A stretch of DNA of 64,000 nucleotides from UBA685 sp049890115 (GTDB taxonomy: Bacteria; Pseudomonadota; Alphaproteobacteria; Puniceispirillales; Puniceispirillaceae): the NCBI GenBank assembly GCA_049890115.1, contig JBMHCC010000006.1, forward strand, positions 41,155-105,154, written 5' to 3'. Numbering within the stretch: the stretch's first letter is position 1; each line of letters starts with the position of its first letter. A program made the translations under genes and the position numbers. Of the stretch, positions 8,433 to 16,090 are shown in pieces. The notes under the pieces are model-generated. The model did no database searches. It saw only the letters and a list, made by a program, of their open reading frames with translations, and was not told where the DNA came from.

Positions 8433-9302
8433 ATGCCAGCATCTATTATGCCTATTATTTTTGTTTTTCTGTGGGCATCTGCCTTTATCTCTGCCAAGGC
8501 CATTATGGCAGATGGCACGGCCTTTGCCTCATTGGCCTTGCGTTTTGGCATTGTTGGCATTGGCTTTTTGATCGCAACATGGCTATTTGCGCGTGCCAAA
8601 AAAATGACGTCTTTGCAAATATTACATGCCGCAATAACAGGTATTTTCTTGCATGGCTTTTACCTAGGCGGAGTGTTCTGGGCATTAAGCCATGGCATGC
8701 CAGCCACGATATCAGCACTGATCATTTCGCTACAGCCTGTTTTTACCGCTCTCTTGGCAGGCCCCTTCTTGGGAGAACGCATCACCATAAGACAATGGGG
8801 CGGCATCGCACTTGGTTTTATTGGCACAATTATTGTGATCGGTTTTGATTTTGGAAACAGCATTCCATTAACTGGCGTGCTTGTGTGTTTTCTGGCACTG
8901 GCAGCAGCCATTTCTGGCACCTTATATCAAAAGAGATTTGGCCAAGATCTGCCCTTACTGCCAGCTAACATGATCCAAGCCTTTGCAGCAGTTGCGCTTC
9001 ATCTGGCTCTTTTGGCGCTGTTTGAAGTGCCAGCAATCACCTTCACCAACCAATTTTTAATCGGGATGGCATGGCAGGTCATCGCTGTGTCTTTTGGGGC
9101 TTATGTGATGTTATTAATTCTGCTTGCCAGAGGCACTGCCAATCAAACATCCTCTCTGTTATTTTTGATTGCCCCTGTGGCAGCGTTGCAAGGTTACATC
9201 GTTCTTGGTGAGGTTGTCACCAGCATTGATATTATTGGATTGGCGCTTGCCTCATGCGGGGTTTACATTGCCACAAGACAATCACCATCACCGCAAAGTT
9301 GA
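8433..9302 (+). CDS. EamA/DMT family transporter
   Basis: Integral membrane protein of the drug/metabolite transporter superfamily, about 290 aa with ten predicted helices in two EamA repeats. The first repeat runs from FVFLWASAFISAKA to a conserved PVFTALLAGPFLGER end-of-helix segment; the second ends in APVAALQGYIVLGE. These are usually exporters of amino acids or metabolites; the substrate is unknown. The reading frame also opens at a GTG at 8424, but the ATG at 8433 is equally plausible and neither has a convincing ribosome site. Its 3' end overlaps the convergent hypothetical gene by 15 bp. Confidence 0.83.
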   Translation: MPASIMPIIFVFLWASAFISAKAIMADGTAFASLALRFGIVGIGFLIATWLFARAKKMTSLQILHAAITGIFLHGFYLGGVFWALSHGMPATISALIISLQPVFTALLAGPFLGERITIRQWGGIALGFIGTIIVIGFDFGNSIPLTGVLVCFLALAAAISGTLYQKRFGQDLPLLPANMIQAFAAVALHLALLALFEVPAITFTNQFLIGMAWQVIAVSFGAYVMLLILLARGTANQTSSLLFLIAPVAALQGYIVLGEVVTSIDIIGLALASCGVYIATRQSPSPQS

Positions 9303-9710
9303 TAGCATTTCGACTGCTTGTTCGACCTGAGCTGACTGGACAATCTCATCAATCATACCATTAGCTAGCAAATCACCCATCTCGCCTTGTTCAATGAAAA
9401 TACCAAAATCATCACTGCCATAGGTATCAGCAGGCACCCAACCAAAGGCAAATGGCATTTTTTTATCAAAGAAATGCTGAGCTTGTGTGGCTAAATCTTC
9501 AGGGTCAACCTTATCAACAGTCACAGCCAAAGCACCAGCATGAGGGCGCGGCCTTGCCTTGCCAATAGCGACATCTGCCTGCATGGTTATGATGATATTT
9601 CGGGCGCTCATTGCGGTGATATAGGCTGATAGATCGCCTTTGTAATCATCAATAATTTCGGCAATGGTTACAAAATAAATCTCAGGCTTTGTATCCGTAA
9701 AATCGTTCAT
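9288..9710 (-). CDS. Hypothetical protein
   Basis: A protein of about 140 aa that I do not recognise. It is acidic, without signal peptide or membrane segment. It has an alpha/beta-looking start (PEIYFVTIAEIIDDYKGD) and a middle segment FFDKKMPFAFGWVP. The frame also opens at a GTG at 9725; the ATG at 9708-9710 gives MNDFTDTKP. It overlaps the 3' end of the convergent EamA gene by 15 bp and stands alone on its strand. Codon use is like the neighbours, which supports a real gene. No function can be assigned. Confidence 0.6.
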   Translation of the reverse strand: MNDFTDTKPEIYFVTIAEIIDDYKGDLSAYITAMSARNIIITMQADVAIGKARPRPHAGALAVTVDKVDPEDLATQAQHFFDKKMPFAFGWVPADTYGSDDFGIFIEQGEMGDLLANGMIDEIVQSAQVEQAVEMLSTLR

Positions 9711-9829
9711 CTGCTTGGCTTTCACATTCCTATAATATCTATCTGATACCTATCCTAAATCAGCATATCCCACAAGCAAACCCTGGTCTGTTTACTAAAA
9801 GCTGAAGCCTATGCTGGTCAAAATTATTA

Positions 9830-9897
9830 ACCATCCAGATTGTGAAAAGAGCCATTATGGTATCTTGCCAGTGTCATTTTTTCATGACTAGGATGGT
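9830..9897 (+). ncRNA. Structured leader upstream of the 27-codon reading frame
   Basis: ACCATCC (9830-9836) pairs with GGATGGT (9891-9897). Inside, GTCAT (9873-9877) pairs with ATGAC (9884-9888) across a U-rich loop. The fold lies 34 nt upstream of the small reading frame at 9931 and no other plus-strand gene is near. It could be a cis-regulatory leader or part of a small RNA. It matches no riboswitch class that I recognise. Confidence 0.35.
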
Positions 9898-9930
9898 CTT
9901 ATCGGAAACTGAATTAAAGGAGGTGATCTT

Positions 9931-10014
9931 ATGTCTATTGTTATAAAACAGAGTTTTAATGCGTTTGTCTTTATTGGTCAGACAGAGGAGCAGCCTTCAC
10001 TGGCTGGCAAATAA
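9931..10014 (+). CDS. Putative 27-residue small protein with near-perfect Shine-Dalgarno
   Basis: ATG to TAA encodes 27 residues, beginning MSIVIKQSFNAFVFIG and ending QPSLAGK. The sequence before it, AAAGGAGGTGATC, is complementary over 13 nt to the usual bacterial 16S 3' end, with 5 nt spacing to the ATG. That is by far the strongest ribosome site seen in this window. A structured leader lies upstream and an intrinsic terminator on the same strand begins 50 nt downstream, making a self-contained unit with no other plus-strand gene. The peptide is hydrophobic in its first half and acidic (TEEQ) later. It has no Glu-x-x-x-Tyr motif, so it is not PqqA. It could be a small regulatory or membrane peptide, or a leader peptide. 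Confidence 0.5.
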   Translation: MSIVIKQSFNAFVFIGQTEEQPSLAGK

Positions 10015-10064
10015 GCATAAAGGGTAATACCTTTGAGATGCTTTAAAATTATGTAAACAACAAG

Positions 10065-10100
10065 AAAGGTTGCGCTTTTTTATAGGGCGCAGCCTTTTTT
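10065..10100 (+). terminator. Intrinsic terminator of the small plus-strand unit
   Basis: AAAGGTTGCGC (10065-10075) pairs with GCGCAGCCTTT (10087-10097), followed by a T-run. One pair is U-G on the plus strand but would be an A-C mismatch on the minus strand, so the plus strand is the functional one. It therefore ends the transcript carrying the 27-codon frame, not the convergent FkbM gene. Confidence 0.75.
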
Positions 10101-10827
10101 ATGGCTGTTTTTCATAGATAATTTCAGAATTCATTGCTTTATCATGACGCCAAACAGGCACAAATCCATGACTTTCAATGAGAGCCTCTAATTCTGCAAA
10201 TTCGTGGTCACGTTCAATAAAAATACCCTGTAACACATCACCAGATAAAACAGATTTCGCACCTGCCAATACAGCAGCTTCGGCACCATCAACATCAATT
10301 TTGATATGGGTGGGCTGGATATGATTGTCACGACAAAAATCATCTAGCGCAATGGTCGGCACATCATAGCTATAGGGCACATTCTTTTTATGCAAAGCTG
10401 GAATATGGGTATCTGAATTACTGGTAATGGTAATCAGATCGCCAGATCTCTTGCCAACAGCTGCAAACACGAACCGAAAGCGATCACCATTTAGCTTTTT
10501 ATTTAAGGCGCAAAAATGAGAGGTGAAAAGCGCACAATCAAATCCCACAACAGCGATATTCTTTTCAATAAGAGACGAAGCAAGTGTTACTTCCTGACCA
10601 TAAGAGGTGCCAATATCAAAATAAACTGCACTATCAGGTAGTTCTGCTAGCCACTGATATAATTTCGGCTCACGCCTGCCAGCATGCAAATCACGCAAAT
10701 CATCGCTGACATAGTGAGAATAAAAAGGCACAAAAAAGCGACCTGATAAAATCCCTTTTTTAATCATGGTTGTTTTGGGGAATAAACGGCTTAATCTGCC
10801 AATCACATAACTAAGATAAACACGCAT
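10099..10827 (-). CDS. FkbM family methyltransferase
   Basis: SAM-dependent methyltransferase of 242 aa. The SAM-binding fold begins near residue 70 with VYFDIGTSYGQEVTLA (motif I), then VVGFDCALF (motif II) and the FkbM-typical IKIDVDGAEAAVLAG segment with acidic residues. FkbM enzymes O-methylate sugars or polyketides and often sit in polysaccharide loci. A PQQ-type sugar dehydrogenase and a Wzz-like chain-length protein lie upstream on the same strand, so modification of surface glycans is a reasonable inference. The start has only a weak ribosome site. Confidence 0.8.
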   Translation of the reverse strand: MRVYLSYVIGRLSRLFPKTTMIKKGILSGRFFVPFYSHYVSDDLRDLHAGRREPKLYQWLAELPDSAVYFDIGTSYGQEVTLASSLIEKNIAVVGFDCALFTSHFCALNKKLNGDRFRFVFAAVGKRSGDLITITSNSDTHIPALHKKNVPYSYDVPTIALDDFCRDNHIQPTHIKIDVDGAEAAVLAGAKSVLSGDVLQGIFIERDHEFAELEALIESHGFVPVWRHDKAMNSEIIYEKQP

Positions 10828-10931
10828 CTTTTACACATTCAGCACCATAGGGACACAAGATGTCTGAACCTTGCGCTTTCACTTTGCATAAGTCAATCTG
10901 GTGTAATGGACTATTTTTGCGATAAAAGGAA

Positions 10932-12026
10932 TTACTGGCTAATCCGGTATAATCCTGCTGGCGGATTGCTCTTTGCCTTAGCATCATTTAACAGCCAGAT
11001 AGCACCATCTGGGCCAACTGCCACATCTCTGATGCGGCCAATAGCCCTATCCACAAGCACTCTTTCAGCTGATGGCAGACCCTCTTTTTCCAAAGATATA
11101 ACATAAAGACGGCGGAATTTTAATGATCCGACCAGCAAACCGCCTTGCAAATCATCAAACATGACCTCACCATTTTCAGCAGGATAAAATGCCATACCAG
11201 ATGGCGCGATAGATGGTATCCAAACCCAAGATGGATCAACATAGCCACGCAAAGATTGATACTGGCTGACAGGGTCTCCACTCCCATATTCACTGCCATG
11301 ACTAACCACAGGCCAGCCATAATTACCACCTCTGGCAATGATGTTAATTTCATCACCACCTTGTGGGCCATGCTCATGTGCCCACAAATCATGCGTGTCA
11401 GGGTGAATAGCAAGCCCTTGCGGATTACGATGGCCAATAGACAGGATTTCTGGCAACCAGCCTGATATATTATTGGCTGCTGCGCCATCTTCTCTCAAAG
11501 CGATGATAGAGCCATCATGAAGGCTCGGATCTTGGGCATTATCACGACTGCCACGATCACCAAGGCTGGCATAAAGCGTGCCATCATGCATCGCTAGGCG
11601 GCATCCATAATGCAACGTGCGGCTATTTGGATTATTTGACTGAAAAACTGTGATGGTGTCTTTCAGCTCTGTTCCATCAAGCAGGCTCTTATCAATTGCG
11701 GTGACAATTCCTGCCTCATGAGGCTTGCTATAACAAAGATAGACAAAATCGCCATCCACAAGCACATCAAGAAGACCGCCTTGCTGGATTGCAACCACCT
11801 CAGGTGGGTTGGTTATCGTTTCAAAGAACCCATTATTCAAATTGATGCGATAGAGTTTGCCGCCACGCTCAGAGACAAGCATTTCACTTTTCGATAGGAA
11901 ATCCATACCCCAAGGATGATTGAGAGCTGGGCCAATTTGTTCTAATTTTGGTGCGGCAAAAGCTGGCTGGCTAAAAAGCCAGAGCAAAGATAGAGCTACT
12001 AGTATCTGTTTGAATAATGTAACCAT
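10932..12026 (-). CDS. PQQ-dependent sugar dehydrogenase (glucose/sorbosone dehydrogenase family)
   Basis: Predicted periplasmic six-bladed beta-propeller of 364 aa. The signal peptide ends near residue 24 (LLWLFSQPAFA). Propeller motifs include NHPWGMDFL, YASLGDRGSRDNAQDP, IGHRNPQGLAIHP and HEHGPQGGDEIN; the last two are hallmarks of the GSDH family (soluble aldose dehydrogenase, E. coli YliI). It oxidises aldoses with PQQ where that cofactor is available. No pqq biosynthesis genes are in the window. The 27-codon frame nearby is not pqqA. Subfamily is confident; actual substrate and cofactor loading are inferred. Confidence 0.85.
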   Translation of the reverse strand: MVTLFKQILVALSLLWLFSQPAFAAPKLEQIGPALNHPWGMDFLSKSEMLVSERGGKLYRINLNNGFFETITNPPEVVAIQQGGLLDVLVDGDFVYLCYSKPHEAGIVTAIDKSLLDGTELKDTITVFQSNNPNSRTLHYGCRLAMHDGTLYASLGDRGSRDNAQDPSLHDGSIIALREDGAAANNISGWLPEILSIGHRNPQGLAIHPDTHDLWAHEHGPQGGDEINIIARGGNYGWPVVSHGSEYGSGDPVSQYQSLRGYVDPSWVWIPSIAPSGMAFYPAENGEVMFDDLQGGLLVGSLKFRRLYVISLEKEGLPSAERVLVDRAIGRIRDVAVGPDGAIWLLNDAKAKSNPPAGLYRISQ

Positions 12027-12079
12027 TTCACCCTATTAAAGCCTGTTACATATCACTCCCTAACAGATGTCAAAATGTA

Positions 12080-13201
12080 TCAGGCAGTTTGTCTTGCACG
12101 CATCGCATTTGCAAAAAGCACATAAAGGATAGCACAGATAACCCCTAAGAAAGTGGCAACCAAAATAACCAAATACGGTTTCAGGTTTGGTTCCAGCTTG
12201 AACAAGGTTGCTTCAATTTGAACCCATCTTGTTCTGTCATCTTGTGCGATCATGTCTGAGGCAGTTAGAATTTGTGAGGCTGCGACATCATTTTCAATAA
12301 TGAATAATGTTTGCTTATTGGCACGATACTCATCAGTCATCAAAAACTGATCTTCGCGTGTGCGTGATTGCAACAAGGCAATTTCTTTATCTATTGCTTT
12401 GTAACCACGCAAATAAAACGGCACCGAAGAAACCGAAATACCATCACCCGCAGCAGCAAGCCCCGCAAAAGATGATGCACCACCATCAAGGGAGTTGTTT
12501 TCAATACCTAATTCTCTGGCGATGGCTGCTTGTTCAGAAAGGAATAATAATCTTTGATTTTGTGAGATTTGTGCTGAATTCTCTAATGATTTCAAAACTG
12601 CCTGAAGGCGTTCCTTTGCTTGGGCATTACGGCTATCAATGGCCTGTGCCAAGCTTTTTATGTCAGCAATTAAAGTCTGCTGAACAGTCAAAAGAACCTC
12701 ATTGATAATCCTATCAACTATAATTGTGCCATGATGATCATCATGCCAATTAATCGTGAGCTGATGAGTGTTTTTATCACCTTTTTGTTGATTTAGCGTG
12801 ATATCTGCTGCCAAATTGCGCAAAAATTGCTGTCTTTCATCTTCTGGTATATTCGCCGCTAATTCGGTAACAATCTTATCCGAGCTTAGTACAGACAGCA
12901 CTTCTTCATAGTCAGAAAATTCAGCAACGAATAGCTCAAATACCTGACCCGCATCAATTTTATAATTGAAATTATTCAGAGACAAAGTCTCATTCACAGC
13001 TTCATATTTGGTATAAACAGATTCTGAAGCATTCATCAGCTTCAGAGATCCGGAAAAAGACTGCGGTAAAATTAACGTTAAAACGAAACCAAAAATGGCT
13101 GCTGAACCTGTTAGGATAGCAATTACAAACTTCGCATCCCATAATGATTGAATAAGAGCAATCAAATCGATTTCATCATGTGAATATGTGCTATCAGTCA
13201 T
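12080..13201 (-). CDS. Wzz/chain-length determinant-like protein
   Basis: Inner-membrane polysaccharide co-polymerase-like protein controlling O-antigen or capsule chain length. Near the N-terminus EIDLIALIQSLWDAK leads into a first membrane helix (FVIAILTGSAAIFGFVL). A long periplasmic, partly coiled-coil region follows, with the typical VPFYLRGYKAIDKEIALLQSRT-like segment, then a last helix (YLVILVATFLGVICAILYVLF) and a short basic tail. About 373 aa from the ATG at 13199-13201. The frame stays open to 13252, where an 18-bp tandem repeat would encode PDAPKL twice; no ribosome site decides between the starts. No other polysaccharide genes except the FkbM gene are nearby. Confidence 0.78.
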   Translation of the reverse strand: MTDSTYSHDEIDLIALIQSLWDAKFVIAILTGSAAIFGFVLTLILPQSFSGSLKLMNASESVYTKYEAVNETLSLNNFNYKIDAGQVFELFVAEFSDYEEVLSVLSSDKIVTELAANIPEDERQQFLRNLAADITLNQQKGDKNTHQLTINWHDDHHGTIIVDRIINEVLLTVQQTLIADIKSLAQAIDSRNAQAKERLQAVLKSLENSAQISQNQRLLFLSEQAAIARELGIENNSLDGGASSFAGLAAAGDGISVSSVPFYLRGYKAIDKEIALLQSRTREDQFLMTDEYRANKQTLFIIENDVAASQILTASDMIAQDDRTRWVQIEATLFKLEPNLKPYLVILVATFLGVICAILYVLFANAMRARQTA

Positions 13202-13216
13202 AACTTTTACCACTAG

Positions 13217-13252
13217 TTTTGGTGCATCTGGTAATTTTGGTGCATCTGGCAT
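13217..13252. repeat. 18-bp tandem duplication at the Wzz-like gene start
   Basis: Two copies, TTTTGGTGCATCTGGTAA and TTTTGGTGCATCTGGCAT, lie head to tail and differ at two adjacent bases. On the minus strand the outer copy supplies an ATG and both encode PDAPKL. The duplication adds an alternative start or a duplicated leader segment. Confidence 0.6.
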
Positions 13253-13303
13253 ATCACACTATGGTTGGCATGCAAACCAGCCAGATAATGTAACGCTCGC
13301 AGG

Positions 13304-13936
13304 TTATAACAATTTGGCCAAACAATAATAGCCTTTAACATCTTTTTTTATCATGTAATCGCTTTTTTCGCAGTGCAAAATATCAAAGATGCCTCTATCA
13401 CTGTAATTTTTGAGCGCTTCATCAAAGCCATAATCAGTAAAAACACCTTCATTCACAGTGAAACAAATCAAACCGCCTGTTTTTGTAATGCGAATTAACT
13501 CATCAATACCGCTCGGCATGACATGGCCATGCGTGAAAACACCAACACATAAGCAGGCATCATAGCTATCATCTGCCAGTGGCAATCTCTCATTTAACGA
13601 GCCTGATAACAGATGACGATAACCACGCTTTTGTGCCTGCTGCAACATATCTTCTGAAATATCAACACCATCAAAATGGTGAAAGCCAGCGCGTTGCATA
13701 TGCGCACCAACAAGGCCTGTACCACATCCCACATCAATTATCGCAGATGCTTTATCGTTAAGATATTGGGCTAACAGGTGAACGGCATTTGGTTGAGATA
13801 CGGTACCTAGAAGGCTGTCATTATCAGCATCATAATCATCTGCCCAATCCTGATAGACAGATTTCAGCTTTTCGTCATTTTCTGCCTTACCTAGCGACAG
13901 AGTATCATATATCTCAAGGCCTTCTTTTTTTGCCAT
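13304..13936 (-). CDS. Class I SAM-dependent methyltransferase (WBSCR27-like)
   Basis: 210-aa methyltransferase with the N-terminal YQDWADDYDAD motif. Motif I is IIDVGCGTGLVG, then FDGVDISEDMLQQAQKRG, and VGVFTHGHVMPSGIDEL is typical of the WBSCR27-like group. The start at 13934-13936 (MAKKEGLE) has GGAGTAGGCGG upstream; the frame is open further up, but that part overlaps a copy of the guaA 3' end and is not needed. A paralogue with the same motif order lies at 36724-37359. Substrate unknown. It may have directly followed guaA before an insertion (see repeats at 13948 and 14487). Confidence 0.82.
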   Translation of the reverse strand: MAKKEGLEIYDTLSLGKAENDEKLKSVYQDWADDYDADNDSLLGTVSQPNAVHLLAQYLNDKASAIIDVGCGTGLVGAHMQRAGFHHFDGVDISEDMLQQAQKRGYRHLLSGSLNERLPLADDSYDACLCVGVFTHGHVMPSGIDELIRITKTGGLICFTVNEGVFTDYGFDEALKNYSDRGIFDILHCEKSDYMIKKDVKGYYCLAKLL

Positions 13937-13947
13937 TAACCGCCTAC

Positions 13948-13958
13948 TCCCACTCAAT
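13948..13958. repeat. Direct repeat of guaA 3' end (candidate att copy)
   Basis: TCCCACTCAAT here is identical to 14487-14497 within the last codons of guaA, in the same orientation; flanking bases raise the match to 14 of 17. The 3' end of guaA is a known integration site for genomic islands. The two copies bracket an AT-rich segment of about 530 bp. Confidence 0.5.
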
Positions 13959-13964
13959 AGTTCT

Positions 13965-13980
13965 AATGACATAAGTCATT
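13965..13980. repeat. Inverted repeat next to the outer guaA-end copy
   Basis: AATGAC-ATAA-GTCATT is a perfect 6-4-6 palindrome just inside the outer direct repeat. Its right arm extended (TAAGTCATT, 13972-13980) recurs in reverse complement as AATGACTTA at 14409-14417 near the other end of the AT-rich insert. Confidence 0.45.
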
Positions 13981-14073
13981 GTTATATTTGTATCTTATTT
14001 TTTGTTTGTAAGTTGTTTGTAAGTATTAAGAACACTGAAAGATTCAAAATGTGACACTGATTTAAACATGTGA

Positions 14074-14301
14074 TTAGGCATTCAAGTATCCAATTAGCAA
14101 TGAAATGAAAGCACCAACATGTACAACCATTATTGCTCTATCTTTCCACATAAATCCTACGGCAAACCATAAAAATATCCCAACGAAAAACATGTAAATA
14201 TTATAAGGGATTAAGTTCAATCCAGTCATACCGTATCCAATAAGTTGGATTACTGTTGCTAACCATTTAACAACATCAACAAACTTGAATTTATCCATCA
14301 T
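14074..14301 (-). CDS. Small membrane protein of unknown function
   Basis: 75-aa protein starting MMDKFKFVDVVKW, with AAGGGCAC about 8 nt upstream of the ATG. Two or three hydrophobic helices are visible (ATVIQLIGYGMTGL, IYMFFVGIFLWFAVGF, VVHVGAFISLLIGY), separated by a basic MWKDRA turn. From memory it resembles small membrane proteins common in marine bacteria and their phages, possibly the DUF6552 group; this is unverified. It is the only gene in an AT-rich patch flanked by duplicated guaA ends, so it may be cargo of a decayed insertion. Function unknown. Confidence 0.65.
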   Translation of the reverse strand: MMDKFKFVDVVKWLATVIQLIGYGMTGLNLIPYNIYMFFVGIFLWFAVGFMWKDRAIMVVHVGAFISLLIGYLNA

Positions 14302-14482
14302 TTTATATGTGCCCTTCACTCTTAAACTCAGCGTCAAACTATGAAACGCAATAGTTCCACCACTTTGTATGAAAGTTTGCAAGTCAGTATTTTTTCTTGT
14401 TTAAAAACAATGACTTAATTTTTACTGAAAACCAGTTTATGGGAAAATTATATAATAATATCAATTACTTAACATAATTTTT

Positions 14483-16036
14483 TCATTCCCACTCAATCGT
14501 GCCAGGTGGTTTTGAGGTGATATCATAAGTGATGCGATTGACCCCTTTGACCTCATTAACGATACGTGTGGCAACACGTGTCAAAAAGGCAGCTTCAAAC
14601 GGATAGACATCAGCTGTCATCCCATCAGTTGAGGTCACCGCCCGCAAAGCACAGACATAGTCATAAGAGCGTGCATCCCCCATCACCCCGACTGTCTTGA
14701 CTGGCAATAAGACAGCGAAAGCCTGCCAAATCTCATCATAAAGGCCGCTTTTGCGGATTTCATCAAGATAAACAGCGTCAGCTTCGCGCAAAATATCAAG
14801 CTTATTTCTGGTTATTTCGCCAGGCACACGAATAGCCAGCCCAGGGCCAGGGAAAGGATGACGTCCGACAAGTGTTTCTGGCAAGCCGCATTCACGGCCT
14901 AATTCGCGCACCTCATCTTTGAATAACATGCGCAAAGGCTCAACCAGCTCAAGTGCCATATCATCAGGCAATCCGCCGACATTATGATGTGATTTAATCG
15001 TGACATGATTGCCACCTGCTGCAGAGATTGATTCAATCACATCAGGATATAAAGTGCCTTGAGCCAGAAATGATGCACCGTCAATTTTGGCAGATTCCTG
15101 ATCAAACACCTCGATAAAGGCGGCACCAATGATTTTCCGTTTTTCTTCTGGGTCAGAGACACCTTCAAGACGGCTTAGAAACATATCAGAGGCATCAGCA
15201 TGGATAAGGGGAATATTATAATGCCTGCCAAATAGCGAGACAACTTCCTCAGCCTCACCCTTGCGCAACAGACCATGGTCAACAAATACACAAGTCAGCC
15301 GCTCACCAATCGCTTCGTGAATTAATATCGCAGCAACAGAGCTATCAACACCGCCAGATAATCCGCAAATCACACGACCTTCTGGGCCAACTTGTGCGCG
15401 GATAGCATCTATTGCTTTCTGACGATAGGCTGCCATTGACCAATTTGCCTCAACCCCGCAAATTGACAGCGCAAAATTACGCAATAGGGCAATACCATTA
15501 TCAGTGTGAACCACCTCTGGATGAAACTGCACACCATAATAATGACGGCTTTCATCGGCGATTGCCGCATAAGGTGCCCCTTCTGATGAGGCAATGACCG
15601 AAAAACCATCTGGCAATTTGGCAACATGATCACCATGGCTCATCCAGACTGTTTGTTGACTGCCTTGTTGCCAATCACCGCCAAATAATGCGCTGGCTGA
15701 TGTGATATCCACCACAGCACGGCCAAATTCACGACTTGTGCCAGCTTCGACAACACCATCAAGCTGCGCCACCATTGTTTGCTGACCATAACAAATCCCC
15801 AAGACAGGCACCCCTGCTTGGAATACCGCATCATCAGCACGCGGCGTATCAGCTGCCGTCACTGAATTCGGGCCACCTGACAAGATGATGCCTGCTGGCT
15901 GTTTGGCAATCGCTTCAGCCTGATTAGCCGTTGATGGCAGGATTTCGGTATAGACACCAATTTCACGCAAACGACGCGCAATAAGCTGGGTAACTTGAGA
16001 GCCAAAATCAATAATAAGGATCATGTGATTTGCCAT
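14483..16036 (-). CDS. guaA: GMP synthase (glutamine-hydrolysing)
   Basis: Amidates XMP to GMP using glutamine and ATP. The N-terminal class I amidotransferase domain has the nucleophile Cys82 in LGICYGQQ and the His/Glu pair in VQFHPEV. The ATP-pyrophosphatase domain has the P-loop SGGVDSS near residue 225. The C-terminal dimerisation domain ends in TSKPPGTIEWE. Length (517 aa) is standard. It lies 54 bp downstream of guaB on the same strand, giving the usual guaBA order. Its 3' end is duplicated at 13948, which suggests past integration there. Confidence 0.98.
   Translation of the reverse strand: MANHMILIIDFGSQVTQLIARRLREIGVYTEILPSTANQAEAIAKQPAGIILSGGPNSVTAADTPRADDAVFQAGVPVLGICYGQQTMVAQLDGVVEAGTSREFGRAVVDITSASALFGGDWQQGSQQTVWMSHGDHVAKLPDGFSVIASSEGAPYAAIADESRHYYGVQFHPEVVHTDNGIALLRNFALSICGVEANWSMAAYRQKAIDAIRAQVGPEGRVICGLSGGVDSSVAAILIHEAIGERLTCVFVDHGLLRKGEAEEVVSLFGRHYNIPLIHADASDMFLSRLEGVSDPEEKRKIIGAAFIEVFDQESAKIDGASFLAQGTLYPDVIESISAAGGNHVTIKSHHNVGGLPDDMALELVEPLRMLFKDEVRELGRECGLPETLVGRHPFPGPGLAIRVPGEITRNKLDILREADAVYLDEIRKSGLYDEIWQAFAVLLPVKTVGVMGDARSYDYVCALRAVTSTDGMTADVYPFEAAFLTRVATRIVNEVKGVNRITYDITSKPPGTIEWE
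14487..14497. repeat. guaA-terminal copy of the direct repeat
   Basis: TCCCACTCAAT encodes the last residues of GuaA (I-E-W-E on the minus strand) and matches 13948-13958 exactly. This is the position expected for the reconstituted end of a guaA-integrated element. Confidence 0.5.
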
Positions 16037-16090
16037 TTTAAAACAATTAACACTAACAAAAAGGGGGAACAGATTTATGCCGTAATCAGG

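Noticed and set aside
9931..10014. The 27-codon frame near a PQQ-type dehydrogenase as pqqA
   Set aside because: PqqA needs a conserved Glu and Tyr three residues apart; this peptide has no Tyr, and no pqqBCDE genes are present.
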